DNA of 64,000 bases from an uncultured Succiniclasticum sp. (GCA_900544275.1 UQUU01000002.1:62001-126000); one strand, 5' to 3'; counted from the first letter of the stretch, positions 23,751 to 33,218 are shown. Translations and numbers: made by a program. Notes: a model not told the origin generated them from the letters alone.

Positions 23751-25141
23751 CTGTCTATTTTAGGGACTTTCCTATTCATATCTTCGTGTTTTTCCGGCTT
23801 TTGCAGCAGCGCCAGATAGAATCCGTCAATTCCGTCCCGCTGCGGATACAGTTGCAATTCTCTCACCCGCTCTCCCGTGCGGGGGTGGGGAAAACCGGCC
23901 AGCTGCCAATCCGGATGTCGTTTTAAGAAATCGGCGATCTGCAGCTGATTTTCCGCCGGTTCTATGGTACAGGTGCTATACAACAAAAATCCGCCCGGCT
24001 TTACATAACGGGCCCCATTATCCAAAATCGCTTTTTGTAACGCGGGAAAAGAGGCAAGGCTTTCCGGCGTTTTGGTCCAGCGGGCCTCCGCCCTGCGCCG
24101 TAATACCCCCAATCCGGAACAGGGAGCGTCCACCAAAACCCGATCAAACCGGTTTCCCCAGTCAGAGCGAAACTTAGCGCCATCCTGTAATACAGTTTGA
24201 ATCATTTTCAGTTCCAGACGCGCTGCATTCTCCTGAATCAATTTCAATTTATGAGGATAGATATCACAGGCGACTATTTCTCCCTTATCGTCCATAAGCG
24301 CCGTCATGTGAGCCGTCTTGCCGCCGGGGGCTGCACACATATCCAAAACTTTCTCCCCCGGTCGAGGCTGTAATACCTGCGCGGGAAGCATCGAGCTTTC
24401 ATCCTGAATATAAAAACTGTGAGGGAATTTTGCCAGTAACGCTGTCACACCCGGTGATCTGATGATGATCACACCATCCGGACACCAGGCGGAAACCTCT
24501 GCCTCTGCACCCATTTCCCGCAGATCCTGCAAAAACGCGTCTCGTGTTGTGGCGGTTGGCTGCAGACGCAGTGAAAGGTACGCCGGATGATTATTCCATT
24601 CGCATAACGCAAGCGTTTCTTCGCTCCCTAATAAAGCTGTCCAGCGCTCTATCAGCCATTGCGGATGACAATATTTCAGCGCCGGATCCGACTGCACCTT
24701 TTCCCATAAGGCCTCTTTTTGACGCACACTGTTGCGCAGTACGCCGTTGACAAATTTATCAGAGCCTTTATGGCTGTATTTTTTGGCCAGTTTGACGCTT
24801 TCATTACAGGCAGCGGAATCGGGGATCCGTTCCAGATAAAAAATCTGATACAGTCCCAGGTGAAGAATGTAACGGACGATGGGTTCCAGTTTCTGTAAGG
24901 GGCGATTGACCAGTTGCTGCACCAGAAAATCCAACGTGCCTTTCGCTTTCACCGCCCCATTGACCAGTTCGGTCGCAAAGCGGCGGTCCATTTCTTCCAG
25001 ACCGGCATTCTGCAAATTTTTTTGCAAAACAAGCGTGGCGTACCCGCCTTCTTCCCATACCTGGAACAAGGTTACTAAAGCAGCCTCCCTTCCATTGGCA
25101 GGCTTTTTAAATTTACTTGTTTTTCCCTTCTTCTCCGTCAT
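23747..25141 (-). CDS. rsmB: 16S rRNA (cytosine-967-C5)-methyltransferase RsmB
   Basis: RsmB (464 residues) has an N-terminal NusB-like RNA-binding domain (about 18-150, GREAALVTLFQVWEEGGYA) and a C-terminal SAM-dependent methyltransferase: VLDMCAAPGGKTAHM (SAM binding), DAPCSGLGVLRR (catalytic Cys region, motif IV) and LLYSTCTIEPAENQ (motif VI with the nucleophilic Cys). The start at ATG 25141 is 12 nt after GAGG and overlaps the DUF116 gene by 29 bp; a GTG six codons upstream is possible. Confidence 0.95.
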   Translation of the reverse strand: MTEKKGKTSKFKKPANGREAALVTLFQVWEEGGYATLVLQKNLQNAGLEEMDRRFATELVNGAVKAKGTLDFLVQQLVNRPLQKLEPIVRYILHLGLYQIFYLERIPDSAACNESVKLAKKYSHKGSDKFVNGVLRNSVRQKEALWEKVQSDPALKYCHPQWLIERWTALLGSEETLALCEWNNHPAYLSLRLQPTATTRDAFLQDLREMGAEAEVSAWCPDGVIIIRSPGVTALLAKFPHSFYIQDESSMLPAQVLQPRPGEKVLDMCAAPGGKTAHMTALMDDKGEIVACDIYPHKLKLIQENAARLELKMIQTVLQDGAKFRSDWGNRFDRVLVDAPCSGLGVLRRRAEARWTKTPESLASFPALQKAILDNGARYVKPGGFLLYSTCTIEPAENQLQIADFLKRHPDWQLAGFPHPRTGERVRELQLYPQRDGIDGFYLALLQKPEKHEDMNRKVPKIDR

Positions 25142-25922
25142 CGGCAGGTAAATCCTCACTTAACATCTTAATGGCCTCTTCCACCCTGTTTATATCCACC
25201 CGGGTATTAAAACAAGGGCCAAAAGGCCGTTCATTAAAAATGGCTATTACGGGAATCGGAAACACATCTTGGATCCCGCTGGTCAGGTCTCGCTCGCAGG
25301 CCACGGCAATAATTGCCTTGGGACGCGCCTTCGCTACCATCTGGCGGGCTAAGGTGCCGCCGGTAGCCACGACAAAATGCATATGATATTTGTGACATAA
25401 GCCCAACAAGCCGCCCACACTGCAAGCGCCGCATTGGGCGCAATTTTCGATGTCCCGGGTAATTTTACGGGGGCAGGTATCCAATTGCAGACAGTGAGGC
25501 GTCAGAATCAACAGACGGTCAGAAGGCACCCTCACATGATGTTGCCTTACCAGAGCATTATTCACAGCGACAAAACTTTGCTCCACTTTGCCCCGGGGAA
25601 TATTCAGAATGCGCCCTAATCCCACCGCAAAAGGAAAGAGGAAGTTAATGGCCTTCCAAGACCAGAAGTATAAAATTTTCGGCAGGGGCATTCCCAAAAT
25701 CGCCAACACAATGGCTAATTCCCCTGCAAACAGAAAGAAAACCGCCCCGCTGATCAAGACGCCAAAAGCCGCAGGCAGTATTCTGCTGATAGATTCAAAG
25801 CCCAGATACGTTACCTTCCAGGTAAAAAACAAAATCAGGGCCGTAACCATGGCGCTGAATAAGACCAGCGCCAAAAAAATACGCTTTTTAGGATTAATAG
25901 ACAGATCTGCTGCCGATATCAT
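25113..25922 (-). CDS. DUF116 membrane protein
   Basis: This 269-residue protein has two to three N-terminal membrane helices (about 14-85) and a cytoplasmic C-terminal domain rich in cysteines: TPHCLQLDTCPRK, ENCAQCGACSVGGLLGLC and IAVACERDLTSG. This Cys pattern and the position between fmt and rsmB are typical of DUF116, a family frequent in anaerobes, whose cysteines suggest a metal or iron-sulfur site. The biochemical role is unknown. The ATG at 25922 has AAGGAG 11 nt upstream; the open frame extends 11 codons further. Confidence 0.88.
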   Translation of the reverse strand: MISAADLSINPKKRIFLALVLFSAMVTALILFFTWKVTYLGFESISRILPAAFGVLISGAVFFLFAGELAIVLAILGMPLPKILYFWSWKAINFLFPFAVGLGRILNIPRGKVEQSFVAVNNALVRQHHVRVPSDRLLILTPHCLQLDTCPRKITRDIENCAQCGACSVGGLLGLCHKYHMHFVVATGGTLARQMVAKARPKAIIAVACERDLTSGIQDVFPIPVIAIFNERPFGPCFNTRVDINRVEEAIKMLSEDLPADDGEEGKNK

Positions 25923-26000
25923 AAAACTAAATTCTCCTTGCTCAAACTGCATCACTCAACCTGCAGCCTTGCTTCAATCAGCTACTATATGTGAGTTAAT

Positions 26001-26936
26001 TTAACCTAATACATCCCCCGCCACGACGCCTCTCCCATTGAGGAAAACAGCAGCGGCCATACGCTTTTTCGACTCCGGCTGTACGGTCAGGACACGTAAT
26101 TCCGTATCACCGCAGGCCACAGTAAAGCCCTGCTTATCCAATGCGGTCACGGTTCCCGGCTTTTCTCTGGCGGGATTTCCTGTCACACGGGTCTCCCATA
26201 TCTTTAACAGCTTCCCGTCCGGCAAACAGGTAAACGCCCCGGGTACCGGATCGAACCCCCGCACCAGATCGTGTATTTCCTGCGCCTTACGGTTCCAGTC
26301 AATGCGCGCCATTTCCTTCGTCAAGAGCGTGGCCATCGTAACCAGCTTCTCGTCCTGCTTTTCCGGGGACAGTCCGTGGGCAATCTGCGGCAGCGTTTCT
26401 ACCAGGAGCTTTGCGCCTTTTTCCGCCAACACGTCATGCAACTGGGCAAAATTCATTTCTTCCGAAATAGGAACGACGACTTTATTATACATGGCGCCGG
26501 TATCCATGCCTTTTTCCATGCGCATGATCGTAACGCCGGATTCTTTTTCCCCTTTAAGAATCGCATATTGAATCGGCGCAGCCCCTCTGTACTTAGGCAA
26601 AAGAGAAGCATGGACGTTCACACAGCCATAAATGGGAATGTCCAAAATTTCCTGGGACAGGAACTGACCGAATGCCGCCACCACAACAAAGTCCGGTTTC
26701 CACTCTTTCAGCTTTTCGACAAACGCCGCATCTTTTACTTTTTCCGGTTGATATACCGGCAGATTTTGACTTAATGCGTAAGCCTTCACCGGCGTTTCCA
26801 CCATTTTCTGGCCGCGTCCTTTCGGACGGTCAGGCTGTGTAACTACCGCCTGCACCTGATATTCACCTGATGCCAACAGCGCCTGTAAGGAGCGCACCGC
26901 AAAATCAGGGGTACCCATAAAAACTACATTCCACAT
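26001..26936 (-). CDS. fmt: Methionyl-tRNA formyltransferase
   Basis: Fmt (311 residues) formylates initiator Met-tRNA. Recognisable segments are VVFMGTPDFAVRSLQAL, the SLLPKYRGAAPIQYAIL loop with the catalytic region, GVTIMRMEKGMDTGAM, and the C-terminal OB-like tRNA-binding domain starting near 205 (FDPVPGAFTCLPDGKLLKIW). It follows def with a 3-bp gap, the standard def-fmt arrangement. Confidence 0.97.
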   Translation of the reverse strand: MWNVVFMGTPDFAVRSLQALLASGEYQVQAVVTQPDRPKGRGQKMVETPVKAYALSQNLPVYQPEKVKDAAFVEKLKEWKPDFVVVAAFGQFLSQEILDIPIYGCVNVHASLLPKYRGAAPIQYAILKGEKESGVTIMRMEKGMDTGAMYNKVVVPISEEMNFAQLHDVLAEKGAKLLVETLPQIAHGLSPEKQDEKLVTMATLLTKEMARIDWNRKAQEIHDLVRGFDPVPGAFTCLPDGKLLKIWETRVTGNPAREKPGTVTALDKQGFTVACGDTELRVLTVQPESKKRMAAAVFLNGRGVVAGDVLG

Positions 26937-26939
26937 TAC

Positions 26940-27413
26940 TTATGCCTCCGGCGCTTTCAGCGAAACCGTAACCGCTTTATCAATAAAAAGGACTCCATCC
27001 AGATGATCCGTTTCGTGCTGCAAACAGATAGCCAAAAGACCGTCCGCTGCAATAAATTGTTTTTTACCCTGGGGATCCGTGTACTCACATTCTACATATT
27101 CCGCCCGCTCCACTTCCCCTTCAAAATCAGGCACGGAAAGGCAGCCTTCGCTTACGATCTGCGACCCCTCCTTACGGGTAATGACCGGGTTGATCAGTTC
27201 CAAAAGTCCCTGACCGTCCTGTAAATCGATTACGACCATGCGCTGAGAAATGCCTACCTGCGGCGCAGCCAGGCCGATCCCGTTTTTAGAACGATACAAT
27301 GTATCTGCCATATCCTTTAAGGCCCGTTTAATTTTTTTATCTATGCGTTTCACCGGTTTTGCTACTTCTTTTAAGACCGGATCCCCCGCCGTATGAATCC
27401 GTAAAACAGACAT
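26940..27413 (-). CDS. def: Peptide deformylase
   Basis: Peptide deformylase (157 residues) removes the N-terminal formyl group from nascent proteins. All three motifs are present: GIGLAAPQVG (motif 1), EGCLSVP (motif 2, metal Cys) and HETDHLDG (motif 3, HExxH). A GGGAGG Shine-Dalgarno lies upstream of the ATG. It is followed immediately by fmt; 218 bp separate it from priA. Confidence 0.97.
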   Translation of the reverse strand: MSVLRIHTAGDPVLKEVAKPVKRIDKKIKRALKDMADTLYRSKNGIGLAAPQVGISQRMVVIDLQDGQGLLELINPVITRKEGSQIVSEGCLSVPDFEGEVERAEYVECEYTDPQGKKQFIAADGLLAICLQHETDHLDGVLFIDKAVTVSLKAPEA

Positions 27414-27631
27414 AGTTCCTCCCTGAATAATCAGTCACATTTTTGTGTATTATATATTATATCACAACTCGTTGTGTTTTTTAAATACAGTGGCGAGACA
27501 GCCAATCAGAAGCAACTCCATCTCCATCTCCATAGCCATCTTCACTGCTGCCGACACATACCTCATGGGAAACGCCCGGGTTGAAAGTAAACGACTCTGC
27601 ACAATCCTGTCGCAAACATTGTTCCCATACG

Positions 27632-29995
27632 TCAGATCGAATTGACCGGGTCCACGTCAAAGTAGATATTTTTCATCGTTTTGAATTCGCTTTGCAGCAA
27701 CTGTTCCTTGACTTTTTCCATAGCGGCGGATTTAACCACCACACTCATCCGATACAAGTCGCGCACTTTCGCGACACCGGCAGGAAACGGCCCCATCACT
27801 TCCGTTTTTTCCGGCATTTGCGGTATTATCTCTCGCAGGAAATCCGCCAATCTGTCAGCCAGTTCCCAGGCTTTTTCCTCTTCTTTATCTACCACTGTCA
27901 ATTTCAGTATCTCACTGTACGGCGGATAGAAAAGATCCTTACGCAAGGTTAATTCCCGCTGGGCAAAGGTGTCATAATCCTGCCGGGCCGCCAGGCGGAT
28001 CACCGGGTTTTCCGGGTCGTAGGTCTGAAGCACCACCGTACCCGGTTCTTCCCCTCGCCCCGCACGGCCTGCCGCCTGCGTCAGCAGAGCAAACCCGCGC
28101 TCCGATGCGCGGAAATCAGGCAGATTTAATGTGCTGTCAGACGCCAAGATGCCAACCAGCGTCACATTGGCGATATCATGCCCTTTCGCCACCATCTGCG
28201 TACCCAATAACACGTTGGCTTCTTTGGCGGCAAAACGCCGCAGTATTGTTTCGTGGGCCAACTTCCCGGCGGTACTGTCCTGGTCCATACGCAGCACGTT
28301 CACACCGGGCATCTGACTGATTTCCGCCTCGGCCTTCTGCGTACCGCTGCCAAAAAATTTGATTCGTTTGCTGCCGCAGGACGGGCAGACAGTCGGTATC
28401 GGATAGACATTGCCGCAATAATGGCAGCGCATACGGCTTTCATCCGCATGATATACCAAACTGACAGCACAATGCGGACAGGTCAAGGTTTCCCCGCAAT
28501 CCCGACACAGAACGAACGTAGAAAAACCGCGGCGATTCAGCAATACGATTGCCTGTTGTCCCTCGTGTACTGTCGCAATCAATTCCCGGCGCAGCTTGCG
28601 GGAAATTACGGAAAAATTTTTCTGAGCCAACTCAGCCCGCATATCAACTACCTCTACCTGCGGCAAAGGTGCTCCGGTAGGCCGCTCTGTCAAACGCAAA
28701 TGGCGCGTGTCGCCGGAAAGAGCCCGGGCATAGGTTTCCAACGAAGGGGTCGCACTGCCCAAAAGCAACACGGCGCCGGTGTTTTCGCAACGGCAGCGAG
28801 CCACCTCCCGGGCGTGATACCCGGGCCTTTCTTCCTGTTTATAACTGCTTTCCTGTTCTTCATCAATAATAACAAGTCCCAAATCCTTAAAGGGCGCAAA
28901 CACCGCGCTGCGGACCCCGATCAGAATATTGGCTTCACCTGTCCGAAGTTTATACCACACATCGCCTCGCTCGTTTTGCGAAAGCTTACTGTGAACAACC
29001 GCCACTTCGTCCTTGAACCAGGTCTGAAAACGTTGCACAATCTGCGCTGTAAGAGCAATCTCCGGCACCAGTACCAACACCTGTTTACCCAAATGCAGTG
29101 CATGAGCCGCCGCTCGCAGATACACTTCCGTCTTGCCGCTGCCGGTAATGCCCTGCAACAGAAACTCTTGTGGGACGGAACAGTTGCCTTGTTCCCGAAC
29201 GGTTCGGGTTTGTTTTTCGTTTTGTTCTTTGTCGGCCTGCTGCGTTGCGGCACAGACAGCAATAGCCTCTTGCAGTTCCTTCACCGCTTCTTTCTGTTCC
29301 GGTGTTAGCTGCAGCGTTTCCTGTTGTTCCGTCTCCCGATCATAACTATTGCGCAAAATCCTTTTTTCACTGCGTTCCGCCCAGCCTTTTTCCGCCAGAG
29401 TGCGCAAGGCAGCAGCGCTGATTTGCTGACTTTCAGCCTCTTTTACCGTGACGGCCTCCGACGCCGCCGCAAGATAGCGCAAAGCGGCCAGCTGCGCTTT
29501 TGCCCGCAAGGTTTCCTGCGCTAACAGCAGCCGTCCTTCTTCCGTGATCGTATAAGCCAACAGAGTGCGCGGTTTTAGCCGCGCCTCCAGTTCATAAGCC
29601 GTCAACTTCCCATTCAGATACACCGGCCGGCGTTTCAGACTGCTTTTTCCGGGAATAAAAAGCCGCATCGCTTCCGCCATAGAGCACATATAATAACGCG
29701 CCAGCCAACCGGCAGTACGCAGCATTTCCGGGGAGAACCAGGGACGGGTATCCAGAGTGGCCGTTACCTCTTTCATTTGCTCCAATGTTAATTTCGGATT
29801 TTCCCGGCGCAGCAATGTCACAGCCTCCGCCCGGGTCACGCAGCGCACGACAAACCCTTCTAACTGCTGCGGGCCAAAAGGAACAATAACCCGCCACCCT
29901 TCGGATACGGCATCCAAAGCTTCTGGCAGGCTATAGATAAATTGTCTGAACAAATTTTTAACCGGCAAATTAATTGCTACCAATACATATTTCAT
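27632..29995 (-). CDS. priA: Primosomal protein N' (replication restart helicase PriA)
   Basis: PriA (787 residues) reloads the replisome at collapsed forks. The N-terminal 3'-OH-binding domain begins YVLVAINLPVKNLFRQFIYS. The helicase core has Walker A GITGSGKTEVYL, the DEEQESSYKQEE box and GSATPSLE. The zinc-binding insert carries four CxxC pairs (CRDCGE, CPHC, CHYC, CPSC), and the C-terminal motifs GTQMVAKGHD and QAAGRAGRGEEPG follow. A hydrophilic, Gln/Glu/Lys-rich insertion of about 25 residues precedes Walker A. It heads the cluster running down to rpe. Confidence 0.97.
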   Translation of the reverse strand: MKYVLVAINLPVKNLFRQFIYSLPEALDAVSEGWRVIVPFGPQQLEGFVVRCVTRAEAVTLLRRENPKLTLEQMKEVTATLDTRPWFSPEMLRTAGWLARYYMCSMAEAMRLFIPGKSSLKRRPVYLNGKLTAYELEARLKPRTLLAYTITEEGRLLLAQETLRAKAQLAALRYLAAASEAVTVKEAESQQISAAALRTLAEKGWAERSEKRILRNSYDRETEQQETLQLTPEQKEAVKELQEAIAVCAATQQADKEQNEKQTRTVREQGNCSVPQEFLLQGITGSGKTEVYLRAAAHALHLGKQVLVLVPEIALTAQIVQRFQTWFKDEVAVVHSKLSQNERGDVWYKLRTGEANILIGVRSAVFAPFKDLGLVIIDEEQESSYKQEERPGYHAREVARCRCENTGAVLLLGSATPSLETYARALSGDTRHLRLTERPTGAPLPQVEVVDMRAELAQKNFSVISRKLRRELIATVHEGQQAIVLLNRRGFSTFVLCRDCGETLTCPHCAVSLVYHADESRMRCHYCGNVYPIPTVCPSCGSKRIKFFGSGTQKAEAEISQMPGVNVLRMDQDSTAGKLAHETILRRFAAKEANVLLGTQMVAKGHDIANVTLVGILASDSTLNLPDFRASERGFALLTQAAGRAGRGEEPGTVVLQTYDPENPVIRLAARQDYDTFAQRELTLRKDLFYPPYSEILKLTVVDKEEEKAWELADRLADFLREIIPQMPEKTEVMGPFPAGVAKVRDLYRMSVVVKSAAMEKVKEQLLQSEFKTMKNIYFDVDPVNSI

Positions 29996-30046
29996 ATACT
30001 GCTTCCTATATAAGATAATCTTCCATTCTTCCTCTGCGATTTTCTT

Positions 30047-30098
30047 GTTCTTATTTTCATTCCATCTTTCCTTCTTTCGTTCTTGCTTTTATTCCATC
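30047..30098. repeat. 20-bp direct repeat in a pyrimidine-rich spacer
   Basis: GTTCTTATTTTCATTCCATC (30047-30066) and GTTCTTGCTTTTATTCCATC (30079-30098) match at 17 of 20 positions, spaced 32 bp apart, in the spacer between priA and the nuclease gene. The whole spacer is nearly pure C/T on the + strand. Confidence 0.4.
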
Positions 30099-30100
30099 CT

Positions 30101-30943
30101 TTATTTTTTCCAGTTCACCCCATTGGCATAATTGATCTCAATACCGGGCTGCACATTATACACAAACACATTAAAATGAACACCCCTGCCCTCATCTTCC
30201 AGAGAGAGCGCTTCCATATTCACGCCCCGGGCCACCAGATCGTTTCCCTTAAAAAGCGGCGTCACCCGGTACAACACATGGTTACGGGTGCGACGAATAT
30301 AGTCCGCTACACGGTTTTCAAACATCAGCATCCCAATCACATTAAAATGCCGGGTTCCTGTAATCAGATTCAGACGGTTTGCATTTTCTCCGGTTAACTG
30401 AAACGCCAGTAAATGACAGCGATTATACAAATATTTCCCATCAATTGTGTCATATTTACTATAGCGCCAGCCGGTAGGTTTAACCATACCGATCGGCTCT
30501 CGCGGCTTTACCGGCAGAAGTTCCGGCCCCAGTCTCCCATACGCTGTGCCGCAGCGTCCCAATGCATCTAAAGGCGTAAAGGTTAAAAAAACATTTTTTC
30601 CGGCTTTTAACTCAGACGAAAAATTAGGCTCGTTGCCATTGAGCACCACAAAATTGCGGCCCGTATATTCCGGCAGCGTGTCCAGAGAAATTAACGGCGC
30701 GCCCTGCGCCAGAGACTGTGTTTTTTCCCCCGTATTCTGTATTTCCGGAATACGGGATCGCAGCGTGAACTCACCCTGCAGAATATGCGCGGCTTCCTGC
30801 AGCGTACCGCCATTTTTCAGTGTATAGGTAAATTTACCAAAAGCATCAATATTCCTTTGACTCAAACCTAACTGTCCCAAGCCGTACGTGGCTGCCAGGC
30901 AAAGGATCGTGACGCGCAACAAAAACCATTTTAACTTTTTCAT
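30101..30943 (-). CDS. DNA/RNA non-specific endonuclease, EndA/DNA-entry nuclease type, membrane-anchored or exported
   Basis: The 280-residue protein starts with MKKLKWFLLRVTILCLAATYG, an uncleaved anchor or signal peptide. The C-terminal half matches beta-beta-alpha-Me (His-Me) nucleases of the EndA kind: PTGWRYSKYD, YLYNRCHLLAFQLTGENAN, NLITGTRHFNVIGML, FENRVADYIRRTRNHVLYRVTP. The canonical D-R-G-H is N-R-C-H here; the general-base His and the downstream metal-binding Asn (FENRV) are kept. The region of residues 60-110 is not recognised. The product probably degrades extracellular DNA, for nutrition or uptake. The start at 30943 has GGGGAG 8 nt upstream; an ATG at 30967, also with a good ribosome-binding site, is an alternative. 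Confidence 0.83.
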   Translation of the reverse strand: MKKLKWFLLRVTILCLAATYGLGQLGLSQRNIDAFGKFTYTLKNGGTLQEAAHILQGEFTLRSRIPEIQNTGEKTQSLAQGAPLISLDTLPEYTGRNFVVLNGNEPNFSSELKAGKNVFLTFTPLDALGRCGTAYGRLGPELLPVKPREPIGMVKPTGWRYSKYDTIDGKYLYNRCHLLAFQLTGENANRLNLITGTRHFNVIGMLMFENRVADYIRRTRNHVLYRVTPLFKGNDLVARGVNMEALSLEDEGRGVHFNVFVYNVQPGIEINYANGVNWKK

Positions 30944-31116
30944 ACTGCGCGCTCCCCAACGGAACATTGTCTTTCCCCTTCCTGCCGCAACTACGCCAAA
31001 TCGAATCAGCAAAATGAATTACTATATAATGATTGGAAAATCACTCGTTTCCACGACTTTTCCACAAGCCAATTCAGCAAAGTCGATTGATAATTTAGCC
31101 GAGCCCAATCTATCAC

Positions 31117-31863
31117 TTAATGCACTAAAAACTGTTCAATACGCTGATATACCTTTTCCCGTTCCGGCCCCAACGCCAGCAAGTGGCCGGAATATTCATA
31201 CCAGACCAGTTCCTTATCTTTCGAGGACACTTTATCATAGATGATCTCAGCACTTACCGGGCATACCGTTTTTTCCACTTTAGACTGCATGATTAGAATA
31301 GGACACGAAATCCTGTTTAATTCATGTTCTTCCATTTCTCTGATCGCCGTAAAGGCGGTAACTAAAGGCTGCAAAGGGTAACTATGATACGCCTGCGAAT
31401 ACACTTTTGGTAAATCAAAGTGGCGAACCGGCTTTTCCATATACGACATTTGTTTTACAAACTTATCCGCATCCTCATACCGGTCATCAAAGGTACGCAT
31501 GGGCGCTGACATAACGACCAGACTATCCAGCTCCGTTTCCGTGGCAACCTTGAGGCAAACTCCCGCCCCCATAGAACTGCCCACTAACGTGACCTGATCC
31601 GCCAATCCTCTGGCTCTTTGGATATCGCTTTCCACCGCATCACACCAATCCCGGAAAGTTGTTTTTGCCAGATCCTGCACCGTAGTACCGTGTCCCGGTA
31701 AACGCACACCCATCACTTTAAAATTCAACTGCTGCAGTTCGTCGCCTAAAAGACGCAGCTCTCCGGGCGTTGCCGTATAACCGTGCACCAGAACGACACA
31801 ATGATCCCGGCTCCCATCCAGATAATAGGCTCCTGCTCCGGGCATCAATGCGTGATCCACCAT
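31117..31863 (-). CDS. Alpha/beta hydrolase (carboxylesterase / monoacylglycerol lipase-like)
   Basis: This 248-residue cytoplasmic enzyme resembles Est30-type carboxylesterases: CVVLVHGYTATPGELR (oxyanion HGYT), GVRLPGHGTT, the nucleophile elbow LVGSSMGAGVCL (Ser of GxSxG), a small cap region, and the catalytic His in YSGHLLALGPER near the C-terminus. The Asp is probably in the PILIMQSKVEKTV region but is replaced there by Glu or lies nearby. The natural substrate is unknown; short-chain esters are typical. It has no signal peptide and a monocistronic position. Confidence 0.85.
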   Translation of the reverse strand: MVDHALMPGAGAYYLDGSRDHCVVLVHGYTATPGELRLLGDELQQLNFKVMGVRLPGHGTTVQDLAKTTFRDWCDAVESDIQRARGLADQVTLVGSSMGAGVCLKVATETELDSLVVMSAPMRTFDDRYEDADKFVKQMSYMEKPVRHFDLPKVYSQAYHSYPLQPLVTAFTAIREMEEHELNRISCPILIMQSKVEKTVCPVSAEIIYDKVSSKDKELVWYEYSGHLLALGPEREKVYQRIEQFLVH

Positions 31864-31919
31864 AGCCGTTTCCTTTCTGATTCAGCATTCATTCCATAAT
31901 ATATGATAGATAATCATAT

Positions 31920-31951
31920 ATAGATAGAGAGATAGTATAGATAGGTAGATA
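31920..31951. repeat. Imperfect GATA/TAGA tetranucleotide tract
   Basis: About 32 bp consist of TAGA/GATA/GAGA words (TAGATAGAGAGATAGTATAG then ATAGGTAGATAG), 57 bp upstream of the hydrolase start codon. It could alter promoter spacing if it varies in length, but it is interrupted and so perhaps stable. Confidence 0.5.
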
Positions 31952-32059
31952 GCTAATAAACATTTAAAATAAATAAAACATTTGTTCTTTATATTTTACA
32001 ACAAACAACGCGGAAGTGCAACGTAGCTTTCCTGCCATGCTCTCTTCAAGCACGATACA

Positions 32060-32107
32060 AAACAGGTCTCAGGCGACGAGATTCCATCGCAAAAGACCTG
32101 TTTTTTT
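32060..32107. terminator. Terminator downstream of the 32256-33035 gene
   Basis: AACAGGTCT and AGACCTGTT arms enclose a loop of about 24 bp that can fold further; seven T residues follow on the + strand. On the minus strand, the direction of the neighbouring gene, the stem is followed by TTTTG. Confidence 0.65.
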
Positions 32108-32255
32108 ATTGTGAGTTTATCTGAGTTTGTAGTTGATACCTTCCCCAAAGCGCATACTTCGCATGGCAAATACAAAAGGAACTTTGTAAACAGAAACAAT
32201 TTGGCTTAAAACTCACGCACCGCTTACGATGAAGCAGGCACCAATCACGATGAAA

Positions 32256-33035
32256 TCAGTATATATAGATTGTCAGGCAGATGGATCTGGGATTATCCAG
32301 AATCATCATTTTCTCGCCTTTGCCTATGAATCCCTGATACGTAGTACCGGCAGCCTCGGGAAAGTCCTGTGCCTGCAGACCGTAAGCATCCTGCAGCGCT
32401 TTGTCACTGCTGAACAAACCCAGACCGGTACCGTCAAAACGGCCGTTTTCATTAATAATGTAAATACTGTACGCTACCCCGGTTTCAAACTCAACAGCCA
32501 GACCCAACTCCGGATAAACCCATCGTGTTTCTTCTTTTTCTGCTACCGGAGGAGCGCCTAATTTTGCCAACACTTCCTGAGCTGTCATCCCTAAATAAAC
32601 GCCGCCGATGGATTCCTGATATTGTTGTTTTGCAGTGCGACGATACACTTCATTGCCATTTAAGATTAAAAGGCTATGCGCATCTTCTCCTTTAGTGGAC
32701 CAGGGGATGTCTCTTAAACCGGAAGCTTCTTCTACCCGAAAAATACCGGCGCCGAAAGAAGTTCCCCCTACAAAATTATATCCTGTTACAACCGGGCAGC
32801 CATTAAACTTTTCACCCGTTACAGAAAAAGCATAACGTCCGTCCATAAAATACCAGTCTCCGCTCAGATACTCCAACTGTCCGCTCACGGTTTCCATGGA
32901 ATTCATGATCGGACTGCTTTTCACAGATTTCGCAATGGAACTCTCCGACGGGCTGACGTTCGCATCGGCATAGCTGCCCATCCCCAAAAACAAGACGGTC
33001 ATCGTCAAAAAGAACATGGCAAAAAGCTTTTTCAT
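32256..33035 (-). CDS. Exported protein of unknown function with a small repeat-type C-terminal domain
   Basis: The 259-residue product has a signal peptide (MKKLFAMFFLTMTVLFLGMG, cleavage near YADA-N). The central part is a beta-rich domain (QLEYLSGDWYFMDGRYAFS...GCPVVTGYNFVGG). The C-terminal part, IGGVYLGMTAQEVLAKLGAPP followed by RWVYPELGLAVEFETGVAYSIYI, has the G-x-(T/S)-x-x-x-V-x-x-x-x-G-x-P helix-turn plus paired strands also found in the 34329-34802 protein. Function unknown; envelope location likely. The ATG at 33035 follows GGTGG; a GTG at 33044 is an alternative. Confidence 0.75.
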   Translation of the reverse strand: MKKLFAMFFLTMTVLFLGMGSYADANVSPSESSIAKSVKSSPIMNSMETVSGQLEYLSGDWYFMDGRYAFSVTGEKFNGCPVVTGYNFVGGTSFGAGIFRVEEASGLRDIPWSTKGEDAHSLLILNGNEVYRRTAKQQYQESIGGVYLGMTAQEVLAKLGAPPVAEKEETRWVYPELGLAVEFETGVAYSIYIINENGRFDGTGLGLFSSDKALQDAYGLQAQDFPEAAGTTYQGFIGKGEKMMILDNPRSICLTIYIY

Positions 33036-33218
33036 ATGCACCACCCTTTCGCTAAAAACCTTTCACTTCTACTTTTCTCTTTCCACATCATTTATAATCA
33101 ATCAACGAAGCATTGACCAATTATCTTGTCCAATTTTTTTTAAAATTACAATATGATTACATAAAACTACGGCATCCCAGAATATTCCTTTTTACGCTCA
33201 TATTATACCATATCAAAC

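Larger units (their letters stand above)
31864..32255. other. 392-bp intergenic region
   Basis: It contains the leader of the hydrolase gene with an imperfect GATA-type tetranucleotide tract (31920-31951), an AT-rich stretch, and a bidirectional terminator (32060-32107). A short frame across the terminator has no ribosome-binding site and is not considered a gene. Confidence 0.6.

Noticed and set aside
27516..27533. Three CTCCAT hexamer units between def and priA
   Set aside because: Too short, and not linked to any coding or promoter element; probably chance.
28253..29308. + strand open frame of 351 codons inside priA
   Set aside because: Antisense shadow of priA; composition is rich in His, Arg and Gln as expected for a complement frame, with no motif.
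31996..32199. 67-codon minus-strand frame across the terminator at 32.06-32.11 kb
   Set aside because: It spans a clear intrinsic terminator and has no ribosome-binding site.
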